From CAVSWN01 sp046728115 (GTDB lineage Bacteria; Acidobacteriota; Vicinamibacteria; Vicinamibacterales; CAVVIG01), in contig JBKPDW010000369.1 of the NCBI GenBank assembly GCA_046728115.1, positions 1 to 5,725 on the forward strand: a DNA stretch of 5,725 nucleotides. Reading direction: 5' to 3'. Under the pieces are notes generated by a model. It searched no databases and was not told the origin of the DNA. It was given only the letters and a program-made list of their open reading frames with translations. Within the stretch, counting starts at the first letter, position 1; the number at the start of each line of letters is the position of its first letter. Below are positions 1 to 5,562 of this stretch, piece after piece. A program made the position numbers and the translations under genes.

Positions 1-52
1 CGTAGTTACGCCGCTGGAGTTCCTCCAGCATTGCCTGTCTCAGATGGGTCAC
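1..52 (-). CDS. Tyrosine recombinase/integrase, N-terminal fragment (runs off the left edge)
   Basis: The reading frame starts with GTG at 52-50 and encodes VTHLRQAMLEELQRRNY before leaving the window. This resembles, from memory, the first residues of the SAM-like N-terminal domain of tyrosine recombinases that accompany IS91-family transposases in Acidobacteria and related genomes, which typically begin M-T-x-L-R-Q-x-M-L-E-E-L-Q-R-R-N-Y. The start is supported by a near-ideal Shine-Dalgarno, AAGGAGG at 64-58, five bases upstream. The full protein would be a DNA strand-exchange enzyme of about 300 residues, but its catalytic domain (R-H-R-Y) lies outside the window. It runs in the same direction as the truncated kinase and starts 24 bases beyond that gene's stop, so it probably marks the edge of a mobile element inserted in the kinase. 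Only 17 residues are visible, so the family call is moderate while the translation start is well supported. Confidence 0.66.
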   Translation of the reverse strand, partial: MTHLRQAMLEELQRRNY

Positions 53-72
53 AGGAACCTCCTTGTGACCCA
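45..72 (-). promoter_or_regulatory. Hairpin enclosing the recombinase ribosome binding site and start codon
   Basis: Bases 45-52 and 65-72 are perfect 8-bp inverted repeats (TGGGTCAC / GTGACCCA) separated by 12 bases. In the minus-strand transcript the 12-base loop carries AAGGAGG, and the GTG start codon is paired within the 3' arm. The pairing is GC-rich enough to form in RNA and would limit ribosome access to the start codon. Such hairpins are known to damp expression of transposases and recombinases read through from neighbouring promoters; that role here is inference. Confidence 0.5.
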
Positions 73-76
73 CACG

Positions 77-622
77 CTACCCGGCTGGCCGAGCGCACCT
101 CACGCGTAGCGTCCGCCGCGCCAGCGGCTTGGTCCTAACGCCGATGTCGTCAGTCAGCTTGGCGAGACCGAAATCGACCACCTTTACTTCGCCACGGCGG
201 GTCAGCATCACGTTCCCTGGCTTGATGTCCCGGTGGACGATGCGCGATTCGTGCGCGGCGACGAGCGCGGCCCCGATGCCGAGCGCGATATCGAGCGCGT
301 CATCCAGTTTCAGCGGGCCCCGCTCAAGGCGTTCCTTCAGCGTCTCGCCCTCGTAGCAGGCCATTACGATGAACGACTGACCGTCGGGCGTTTCGGCGAT
401 CTCGTGAATCGCGCAGATGTTCGGGTGATCGAGCGCCGACGCGGCCTGGGCTTCCCGAATGAAGCGCTGCTTCGCGTTGTCGTTTCGCGTCATCTCCGCC
501 GCGAGGAACTTGAGGGCGACGAACCGATTGAGGTGCAGGTCGCGGCCGCGATACACAACGCCCATGCCGCCCGCGCCGAGCTGCTCGAGGACTTCGTAAT
601 GGGTGATCGTCTGGCCAGTCAT
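77..622 (-). pseudogene. Ser/Thr protein kinase (Hanks type), truncated after the DFG motif
   Basis: The 181-residue product begins MTGQTITHYEVLEQLG and contains the N-lobe and half of the C-lobe of a eukaryotic-like Ser/Thr kinase. Visible motifs are the glycine-rich loop GAGGMGVVY (16-24), ATP-anchoring Lys38 in VALKFL, the alpha-C glutamate near E57, catalytic loop HRDIKPGN (130-137, catalytic Asp132), and the metal-binding DFG (150-152). The activation segment, the APE/SPE motif and the rest of the C-lobe are missing. So are the membrane helix and sensor or TPR region that usually follow. After residue ~167 the sequence becomes Arg-rich and unrelated, and stops at 79-77. None of the three frames downstream restores the expected G-T-x-x-Y-M-S-P-E-Q segment, so this is a truncation rather than a simple frameshift. 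The upstream in-frame extension to 949 was not used because residues before M1 show no kinase homology. The only Shine-Dalgarno-like GAGGGA lies 15 bases upstream, which is weak. The fragment could bind ATP but is unlikely to be an active kinase. Confidence 0.85.
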
Positions 623-1150
623 GAGGTGTCGGCGTTGTCCCTCATGCAACTGGCCGATTGTACAAGAGGGGTTCGAAGAAAGGTGTCGCGCCCGGCGGTC
701 TCCAAGTCTCTCTAATTGCGCTGGTGGATCGCCCGATGTCACCGACGGCTGAGCAGTTATGTGCGGCGCGGACCGAACACTAACGGCGAATTGTGCGGGC
801 CCATTTTCACGTGGCGCGAATACAGTCATCTGAGAGACGAGCGATTCGCGCTGCGGTGACTCGTACGGCTTGTCGCACGGGGGTATGTGTTTTTGGGCCT
901 CTGCGCGTGATTGATAACGATAGGTCGCCCAGTGTTTGGCCATCGCCAAAAGACTTCGGTCGCGCTGTTAGGGCGGGGCGACTATATTCAGCCCGTCGCA
1001 CTGCGACACGTCGGGCCCGTCAGGGTGTCGTTACAGCCTCTGGGAACCGACGACCAACTCCTCGTAATAGACGGATGCGCCACGATGGTCGATAGTCCCG
1101 GACAGCCTAGACGCGCTGCCGGAGCGCACCATGGGCAAAATCAGAGCGCG
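623..1150. other. Non-coding region between divergent kinase and AHSA1 genes; no gene seen
   Basis: About 530 bases separate the kinase start from the operator region of the AHSA1-ArsR unit. Open frames here (for example 793-1095 plus, 807-1001 minus, and the 5' part of 911-1702 plus) are rich in Arg/Ala/Pro, lack convincing ribosome binding sites and show no motif I recognise. The promoter of the kinase should lie in this stretch on the minus strand, but I cannot point to a convincing -35/-10 pair. The only structured element I can name is a small dyad at 991-1016. Confidence 0.55.
991..1016. repeat. Nested inverted repeat in the intergenic region
   Basis: GTCGC (995-999) and GCGAC (1003-1007) pair around a 3-base loop, and GCCC (991-994) with GGGC (1013-1016) can extend the stem across a 5-base bulge. 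There is no T-tract on either side, so it does not look like an intrinsic terminator. In a GC-rich background such a dyad may be chance. Confidence 0.25.
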
Positions 1151-1152
1151 CG

Positions 1153-1176
1153 ATACGCAACTATTTGGTTGCGTAT
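1153..1176. promoter_or_regulatory. Operator 1, candidate ArsR-family binding site
   Basis: A perfect 9-bp inverted repeat, ATACGCAAC-N6-GTTGCGTAT, spans 24 bp. ArsR-family dimers commonly bind imperfect dyads of this size upstream of their own operons. The inner half-sites GCAAC/GTTGC and the 6-base spacer are exactly repeated 43 bp downstream, which strongly suggests a shared protein recognises both. The site overlaps the candidate -35 element at 1166-1171. Confidence 0.7.
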
Positions 1177-1194
1177 TAGCCGCCGGGATAGTAT
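1166..1194 (+). promoter_or_regulatory. Candidate sigma-70-type promoter for the AHSA1-ArsR operon
   Basis: TTGGTT (1166-1171) and TAGTAT (1189-1194) are spaced by 17 bases and match 3/6 and 4/6 of the TTGACA/TATAAT consensus. Transcription would begin near 1201, inside operator 2. The match is modest, but its position between two operator-like dyads and directly before the ribosome binding site makes it the best candidate in the region. Confidence 0.4.
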
Positions 1195-1199
1195 CGTGA

Positions 1200-1215
1200 G
1201 CAACCGAGAGGTTGC
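1200..1215. promoter_or_regulatory. Operator 2, overlapping the AHSA1 ribosome binding site
   Basis: GCAAC-N6-GTTGC repeats the core of operator 1 with identical spacer length, 43 bp downstream (about four helical turns). It is followed by ATAT on the right, close to the GTAT that follows the right arm of operator 1. Its spacer and right arm contain the GAGAGG Shine-Dalgarno (1206-1211), and its right end is two bases from the ATG at 1218. As RNA it also folds into a 6-bp stem with a GAGA tetraloop, so it could act at DNA level as a repressor site and at RNA level as a weak translation brake. Confidence 0.6.
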
Positions 1216-1217
1216 AT

Positions 1218-1676
1218 ATGCCCACAACGACCACCGACCGAATCGAGAAAAGTGTTGTGCTTCGTGCGCCGCGGGCTCGGGTCTGGCGCGCCATCGTCAG
1301 CGCGGAAGAGTTTGGCGCGTGGTTCGGCGTCAAGCTCGAGGGGCCGTTCGTCGCTGGCGCGAGCGTTCGCGGACGCATCACCCATCCGGGATACGACCAT
1401 CTGACGATGGAGGTGCACGTCGAGCGAATCGAGCCCGAGCGGCTGTTTTCCTACCGCTGGCATCCGGGCATACCCGATGCTGCGATCGACTATTCGCAGG
1501 AGCCCACGACCCTGGTCGAGTTCCGGCTCGACGACGACAAACAGGGCGGCACCGTGCTGACGATCGTGGAATCCGGCTTCGATCGGATCCCGCTGGCGCG
1601 GCGCGCCGAGACGTACCGGATGAACGAAGGCGGCTGGGCGGCGCAGGTGGAGAACATCAGGAAGTATGTCGCGTAG
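1218..1676 (+). CDS. AHSA1/SRPBCC-domain protein
   Basis: The 152-residue protein is a single START-like (SRPBCC) domain of the AHSA1 type, named after the activator of Hsp90 ATPase. In bacteria these are small cytoplasmic helix-grip proteins thought to hold hydrophobic ligands; the ligand is unknown. Family features are the N-terminal strand IEKSVVLRAPRARVWRAI (9-26) with the typical 'AP...VW.A' pattern, the E-x-F-x-x-W-F motif (31-36), the ITHPGYDHLTMEVHVERIEPERLFSYRW stretch in the middle, TLVEFRL strand, and the C-terminal helix with GGW..Q.ENIRKYV. ATG at 1218 was chosen over TTG at 1212 because GAGAGG (1206-1211) is six bases before it. The gene overlaps the following arsR-like gene by 11 bases, so the two are translationally coupled. 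ArsR-AHSA1 pairs are widespread, and the neighbour is the likely regulator. Confidence 0.88.
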   Translation: MPTTTTDRIEKSVVLRAPRARVWRAIVSAEEFGAWFGVKLEGPFVAGASVRGRITHPGYDHLTMEVHVERIEPERLFSYRWHPGIPDAAIDYSQEPTTLVEFRLDDDKQGGTVLTIVESGFDRIPLARRAETYRMNEGGWAAQVENIRKYVA

Positions 1677-2016
1677 CGGCCGGACCACCGTCCGACAATT
1701 GACCGACTCAGCGCCCGTATTTGCGGCGCTGGGAGACCCGACTCGATTGAAGCTCGTCGCGCGGCTGTGCGCGAATGGCCCGCTGTCGATCACGCGGCTC
1801 AGCGAGGGTGCTGGAGTGACGCGTCAGGCGATCACGAAGCACCTGCACGCGCTGAGCGATGCCGGTCTCGTGCGCGACTGCCGCCGCGGGCGGCAACGGA
1901 TCTGGGAACTCGAGCCGCGGCGCCTGACGATCGCGCGTCGCTGCCTCGACGAGATCGCGGACCAGTGGGACGTCGCGCTCAGCCGATTGAAGTCGTTCGT
2001 TGAAAACGGACGGTAG
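1666..2016 (+). CDS. ArsR/SmtB-family winged-helix repressor
   Basis: The 116-residue protein is a compact winged helix-turn-helix regulator. The N-terminal helix carries the family signature FAALGDPTRLKLVARL (19-34). The helix-turn-helix spans about 40-64 (LSITRLSEGAGVTRQAITKHLHAL, with recognition helix from V51), and the beta wing is LVRDCRRGRQRIWEL (68-82). The metal site motif ELCVCD of arsenic and cadmium sensors is absent. The cysteines at 35, 72 and 93 are not in the usual metal pattern, so it is probably not a classical metal sensor. The C-terminal helix IADQWDVALSRLKSFVEN is typical of the subgroup paired with AHSA1 proteins. The ATG lies inside the upstream gene, with AGGA at 1659-1662. 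It probably represses its own operon through the two dyads at 1153-1176 and 1200-1215. The gene order, AHSA1 first and repressor second, is the reverse of what I usually associate with this pair. Confidence 0.92.
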   Translation: MSRSGRTTVRQLTDSAPVFAALGDPTRLKLVARLCANGPLSITRLSEGAGVTRQAITKHLHALSDAGLVRDCRRGRQRIWELEPRRLTIARRCLDEIADQWDVALSRLKSFVENGR

Positions 2017-2104
2017 GCGAGCATGTCTTCGCCCTTGGACGAAGTCGACCACCGTTCGATTCCGGTCACCACGATCGCTTCAGCGAGTGTGCAAGAATGT
2101 GCGC

Positions 2105-2539
2105 ATGCGCAGGGGGATCGGTTCTTCGAGCGGACCAGTGTGTGTAGCACTCGTGCTGATGATGTTGAAGATCACAGCGGGCGCACAGAGTCGTGATCGA
2201 TCGCAGACGCCTGAGAAGTACAAGTGGAATCTGGAAGATCTTTATCCCAGCGTAGCCGCCTGGCGCACCGCGAAGGACAAGCTGACAGCCGACGTGCAGC
2301 AGCTGCGTCAGTATCGCGGCCAGGTGGGTTCTTCGGCCGCGACCCTCGCTGACACACTCGACCTGCAGAACGCGTTCGCGAAGGAACTCGGTCGTCTCTA
2401 CACCTACACGAGCCTGCTCGCCGACCAGGATACGCGCGATTCCGCACACGAAGGCATGCGTCAGGAAATGAGCCAGCTCGCTGCCGCGCTGACCGCCGAG
2501 TCGTCGTTCATCGAGCCCGAGCTCCTGAAGGCGGGGTGA
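2105..2539 (+). CDS. N-terminal fragment of the peptidase with signal peptide
   Basis: As the sequence stands, this frame yields a 144-residue product. ATG at 2105 was preferred to the in-frame ATG at 2000 because it places a standard Sec signal peptide at the N-terminus: basic MRRGIGSSSG, a hydrophobic stretch PVCVALVLMMLKITAGA, and an AGA|QS cleavage site near residue 27. The longer start would bury this and overlap the ArsR gene by 17 bases. The Shine-Dalgarno before 2105 is weak. The mature part begins with KYKWNLEDLYPS, the W-x-L-x-D-L-Y/F pattern of PepF N-termini, followed by the helical N-terminal domain (ELGRLYTYTSLLADQD). It ends inside that domain, before any catalytic residue, so this fragment alone is inactive. 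Confidence 0.8.
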   Translation: MRRGIGSSSGPVCVALVLMMLKITAGAQSRDRSQTPEKYKWNLEDLYPSVAAWRTAKDKLTADVQQLRQYRGQVGSSAATLADTLDLQNAFAKELGRLYTYTSLLADQDTRDSAHEGMRQEMSQLAAALTAESSFIEPELLKAG

Positions 2540-2741
2540 ACCTTCCATCACGGCCTTCATCGCGTCCGAGCCGCGCCTGAAGGTCTACAGCTTCTATCTC
2601 TCGGACGTCTTCCGCCGCGCGACTCATACGCTGAGCGACTCGGAAGAAAAACTCCTGGCCGATGCCGGACCGCTGGCCGGCAACCCGTCGAGTCTGTACA
2701 ACATTTTCTCGAACGCGGACTTTCCATTCCCGACGATTACG

Positions 2742-3998
2742 TTGAGTACAGGCACAAGCGTGAAGCTCGATCAGGCAGCATTTGCCGAGCTGCGTGCGTT
2801 GCCCAATCGCGATGATCGCCAGAAGGTGATGTCCGCATTCTTCACGGCCCTGGGCACCTTCGGACGGACATTCGGCACTTCGTTGAGCGGCGAAGTGCTC
2901 AAAGTGCAGTTCTACTCAAAGGCACGGAAGTACTCGAGCGCGCTCGAATCGCAACTCGACGGCCCGAACATCCCGATCTCCGTTTACACACGTCTGGTCG
3001 AGGGCGTCAACCGGAACCTCCCGGTATTTCATCGATACCTGAAGCTGCGCAAACAAATCATGAAAGTGGATCAACTCCACTATTACGACTTGTACGCGCC
3101 GCTGGTCCCGTCGGTCGATCTCAAGTACACGCCCGGCGAGGCGCAGAAGCTCGTAGTGGCAGCGGTCGCGCCGCTCGGCACTGATTATCAGGCGACGGTC
3201 GGTCGCGCATTCGACAGCCGCTGGATCGACCTGTATCCGAACGACGGCAAGGCATCGGGTGCGTACTCGGATGGTGGCGCATACGACGTCCATCCGTACA
3301 TGCTGATCAACTACAACGGCCAGTTCACCGACGTGAGCACCCTCGCGCACGAGCTCGGCCACACGATGCATAGCTATCTGTCGAACAGGACACAACCATT
3401 CCCGCTCGCGGCGTACCCGACATTCGTTGCCGAAGTCGCGTCCACGGTCAACGAGTCACTTCTGATCGACTACATGCTCGGCCAGATCACGGACACCAGC
3501 ACGCGGCTGTCGTTGCTGGGAAATTATCTCGAGAACATCAAAGGGACCGTATTCCGGCAGACTCAGTTCGCCGAGTTCGAGCTGCGCATGCACGAGAAAG
3601 CCCAGAAAGGCGAGGCCATCACCGGCGACGCGCTCGACAGGCTCTACATGGAGATCACGAAAAAATACTACGGCCACGACCAGGGCGTCTGCTTCGTGGA
3701 CGACTACATGGCCCACGAGTGGAGCTACATTCCGCATTTCTATCGCGACTTCTACGTTTTCCAGTACGCGACCTCGTTCACCGCCTCCGCTGCGCTGGCT
3801 GAGAAGGTGAAGGCTGGAGATCCTGAAGCGAGAAAACGCTACCTTGCATTTCTGTCGGCCGGCGGGTCGAAGTATCCGGTCGATCTCCTGAAGGACGCCG
3901 GTGTCGACATGACGACCGACGAGCCCCTCGATCTGACAATCAAGCAGATGAATCGCATCATGGACGAAATCGAGGGTCTGCTCGCGAAGGGGAAGTGA
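2742..3998 (+). CDS. C-terminal catalytic fragment of the peptidase
   Basis: This frame holds the whole zinc-binding catalytic domain. The HEXXH motif is HELGH at bases 3348-3362 (His415, Glu416, His419 in the restored numbering). The third zinc ligand is Glu443 in FVAEVASTVNE, 28 residues after the first His, the spacing known for PepF. Upstream is GAYSDGGAYDVHPYMLINY, the substrate-cleft stretch. Near the C-terminus are HFYRDFYVFQYATS and GGSKYPVDLLKDAGVDM, both characteristic of M3B enzymes. The coding homology begins at 2538, but between 2538 and 2742 there is no ATG, GTG or TTG in frame. TTG at 2742 is only the first possible start, has no ribosome binding site, and would remove about 70 residues of the domain. 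Independent translation is therefore unlikely. Confidence 0.75.
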   Translation: MSTGTSVKLDQAAFAELRALPNRDDRQKVMSAFFTALGTFGRTFGTSLSGEVLKVQFYSKARKYSSALESQLDGPNIPISVYTRLVEGVNRNLPVFHRYLKLRKQIMKVDQLHYYDLYAPLVPSVDLKYTPGEAQKLVVAAVAPLGTDYQATVGRAFDSRWIDLYPNDGKASGAYSDGGAYDVHPYMLINYNGQFTDVSTLAHELGHTMHSYLSNRTQPFPLAAYPTFVAEVASTVNESLLIDYMLGQITDTSTRLSLLGNYLENIKGTVFRQTQFAEFELRMHEKAQKGEAITGDALDRLYMEITKKYYGHDQGVCFVDDYMAHEWSYIPHFYRDFYVFQYATSFTASAALAEKVKAGDPEARKRYLAFLSAGGSKYPVDLLKDAGVDMTTDEPLDLTIKQMNRIMDEIEGLLAKGK

Positions 3999-4140
3999 AT
4001 CTAACCCTCGGTATAGAGCAGTCGAGCACGTAGAAACGGCGCTGTCGCCTGGGGATTACACACCAGACGTCCTAAGCGGGAGACACCGCGACGCGTCACA
4101 CGCAATGTGCCCGCTCAATCGTCTTGGCGAGCGAATTGCA

Positions 4141-4180
4141 GAGCTGCAGCCCATTGTGAATAGCTGGAGCTCGTTGTGAA
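4141..4180 (+). repeat. Imperfect 20-bp tandem repeat at the lipoprotein start
   Basis: Bases 4141-4160 and 4161-4180 are adjacent copies matching at 16 of 20 positions, both ending TTGTGAA. The second copy supplies GGAG (4166-4169) and the GTG start (4176) of the downstream lipoprotein. The first copy has GCAG in place of GGAG and a GTG at 4156 that opens a 7-codon frame ending TGA at 4177-4179, overlapping the real start as GTGA. Confidence 0.55.
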
Positions 4181-4628
4181 AATTTGTTCATCTTTGGTCA
4201 GTCTCGTCACCGTCGCCGCGCTCGCTGTTGGATGTTCCGGATCGTCTTCTGCACCGACGTCGCCGTCGGCAGCCGGCGGCTCGCTCGCCCTCACGGCCGA
4301 CCAACTCGCCGGCACGTGGAATCTTGCCTCCATCTCGCCGACCGGTCAGGCGGAGCAAGCGACGCCCACCGGTGCCACTTACACCCTGACCTTTGCCGAC
4401 GGCCGCCTGTCGACTCGAGCGGACTGCAACAGTTGCGGCGGTGCGTTCGCGCTGGCGGGGCAAACTCTGACTGCCGGACCAGCGCTTGCGTGCACGCGGG
4501 CCGCCTGTCCGACGATGGCGTTCGAGAACGTGTACACCAGCCTGTTGAGTGGTGACAGCACGGTCACGCTGTCGGACGGCAGGCTCATGCTCTCGTCAGC
4601 CCGCGGAGTGTTGAACTTCACTCGATAG
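4176..4628 (+). CDS. META-domain (HslJ-like) lipoprotein
   Basis: The 150-residue product starts with a lipoprotein signal peptide: MKICSSLVSLVTVAALAVGC with lipobox AVGC and lipidated Cys20, then a flexible Ser/Pro/Ala linker (21-36). Residue 42 onward is a META domain, the fold of E. coli HslJ and many bacterial outer-membrane or periplasmic proteins of unclear function. Recognisable are the opening LAGTWNLASI (44-53), the strand TYTLTFADGRLSTRADCN (68-85), and the TLTAGPALACTRAACP segment (97-112). Four cysteines at 84, 87, 106 and 111 sit as two close pairs in the mature protein and probably form disulfides in the periplasm. Start GTG 4176 is supported by GGAG six bases before it. The gene has its own 177-base upstream gap from the peptidase and converges on the AraC gene with 29 bases between stops. 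No clear intrinsic terminator is visible in that gap. The role may be envelope protection, which is inference from family members only. Confidence 0.88.
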   Translation: MKICSSLVSLVTVAALAVGCSGSSSAPTSPSAAGGSLALTADQLAGTWNLASISPTGQAEQATPTGATYTLTFADGRLSTRADCNSCGGAFALAGQTLTAGPALACTRAACPTMAFENVYTSLLSGDSTVTLSDGRLMLSSARGVLNFTR

Positions 4629-4657
4629 ACCGACTGCGCGCGCGGCAAAAACGATCG

Positions 4658-5497
4658 TCACCGGCTGATCGGCACCCAGATCTCCAGTCCGCCGAGGCCG
4701 GTCCGTCCATCGAACTGTTCGCCGTAGCGTTCGAATGCCGGGCCGTCGGAGGCGCGGTGACCTGCGTCGGAGAGCGCATGGTTCCAGATGGCCTTCCAGG
4801 TCGTCGCCAACGCGGACACGTGCTCCTTGTGGTCGAAGACCGCATAGGTTTGCGGTGGAATCCGCAGACGCGTGAACTCGGCCGGCTGCGCGGGGAACTC
4901 GCGGACCTGGACCCCGCAGAGGTAGTCGCAACTCGGGGTGTCGTCTGTGTTGTAGACGACGCCGTACGTCACATTCCCAATCTGGCCCGGAATGGTGCCG
5001 AGATAGGGAACGAAGCGTTCCCATTGCGAGGGAATTGCGGCGTTGGTGCCCGTGTGGCGCTGATTGAGTCCGAAGATCAGCATCGCGTCCAGTCGAACGA
5101 TCCGGGCCGGCGCAATCGTCGTCATCGTCGTGTTGGTGTTCATGGTCAGTGGCTCCACGAGGTCGAGGCCTCGAAGGTCGGCCCGCTCCCGCACCTGATC
5201 GGGCGTCAGACCGAAGTGTTGACGAAACGCGCGAGTGAAGGCTTCGTGCGAACCGTAGCCGGCGTCGAGTGCGACGGCGAGGATGTCCGGTGCTCCATCG
5301 GCGAGTGTTTTCGCAGCAACGCTCAGGCGCCGGGCGCGCACGTACGATGCGAGCGCGGAGCCGGCTGTGAGACCGAATGCGCATGATAGATGGAAGCGTG
5401 AAACGCCGGCCACGTCCGCAATCGCGTCGAGCGATAAGTCGCCGCTCAGGTGACTTTCGATATACCAGACGGCTTTGGCAGTGATGCTCACGACCAT
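4658..5497 (-). CDS. AraC-family regulator with C-terminal GyrI-like effector-binding domain
   Basis: The 279-residue protein has an N-terminal AraC/XylS DNA-binding domain (residues 5-105) and a C-terminal GyrI-like/BmrR-type ligand-binding domain (about 128-279), the domain order of Rob/SoxS-related drug-responsive activators such as Rob. The two helix-turn-helix units are at LSLDAIADVAGVSRFHLSCAF (21-41) and DILAVALDAGYGSHEAFTRAF (71-91), followed by the family hallmark R-Q-H-F-G-L-T-P (92-99). A Thr/Asn-rich linker (MNTNTTMTT, 119-127) joins the domains. The effector domain shows the expected YGVVYNTDD, a tract with two Cys (SCDYLCGVQV), PPQTYAVFDHKEHVSAL and the terminal LEIWVPIS strand. 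ATG at 5497 was chosen because it leaves the usual short lead (about 10 residues) before W-Y-I-E-S-H. An ATG at 5527 adds ten polar residues and cannot be excluded. Neither start has a strong ribosome binding site. The natural ligand and targets are unknown; the adjacent partial membrane protein gene upstream is one possible target. Confidence 0.9.
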   Translation of the reverse strand: MVVSITAKAVWYIESHLSGDLSLDAIADVAGVSRFHLSCAFGLTAGSALASYVRARRLSVAAKTLADGAPDILAVALDAGYGSHEAFTRAFRQHFGLTPDQVRERADLRGLDLVEPLTMNTNTTMTTIAPARIVRLDAMLIFGLNQRHTGTNAAIPSQWERFVPYLGTIPGQIGNVTYGVVYNTDDTPSCDYLCGVQVREFPAQPAEFTRLRIPPQTYAVFDHKEHVSALATTWKAIWNHALSDAGHRASDGPAFERYGEQFDGRTGLGGLEIWVPISR

Positions 5498-5562
5498 TCG
5501 ATCATGCCTGTCCTGCGGTCTCGGCATTTGACAGTTCTTGTGGTCGGTCCTCGAGCGTCCAC

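Larger units (their letters stand above)
2105..3998 (+). pseudogene. pepF: Secreted oligoendopeptidase F-like M3 metallopeptidase, frameshifted
   Basis: Two reading frames together encode a complete M3B oligoendopeptidase F of about 630 residues, against roughly 600 for the family plus a signal peptide. The first frame stops at TGA 2537-2539. Homology continues without loss in the +1 frame from GAA at 2538, reading EPSITAFIASEPRLKVYSFY. Dropping one G from the GGGG run at 2533-2536 gives GCG-GGT-GAA and restores a single frame. The enzyme is a zinc peptidase cutting short peptides; the signal peptide suggests it works in the periplasm or outside the cell, unlike the cytoplasmic PepF of Firmicutes. 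No other disruption is visible and the catalytic residues are intact, which favours a very recent mutation or a sequencing/assembly indel over old decay. It lies 88 bases after the ArsR gene with no clear terminator between, but shared transcription is unproven. Confidence 0.88.

Noticed and set aside
233..715. 160-residue plus-strand frame across the kinase
   Set aside because: It is antisense to the clearly conserved kinase motifs and arises from GC-rich codon bias.
623..949. N-terminal extension of the kinase frame up to 949
   Set aside because: The added 109 residues have no kinase-like or domain-like character, and the kinase N-lobe begins naturally right after the ATG at 622, as is usual for these enzymes.
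911..1702. 263-residue plus-strand frame running into the AHSA1 gene
   Set aside because: Most of it is an out-of-frame copy of the AHSA1 gene, with Arg-rich composition and no motif; the 5' part has no ribosome binding site or recognisable homology.
2027..2044. CTTCG-N8-CGAAG dyad after the ArsR gene as a terminator
   Set aside because: Only a 5-bp stem with an 8-base loop and no following T-tract.
4038..4049. GGCG-CTGT-CGCC hairpin after the peptidase gene as a terminator
   Set aside because: The 4-bp stem is too short and is followed by TGGGG, not a T-tract.
4596..5384. 262-residue minus-strand frame across the AraC gene
   Set aside because: It is extremely Arg-rich and out of frame with the AraC/GyrI-like protein, whose motifs are intact in the adjoining frame.
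4757..5386. 209-residue plus-strand frame opposite the AraC gene
   Set aside because: Antisense shadow of a well-supported gene with no motif or plausible start signal.
5528..5533. TTGACA on the plus strand as a promoter -35 element
   Set aside because: No acceptable -10 element lies 16-18 bases downstream (TCGAGC at 17), and no plus-strand gene follows in the window.
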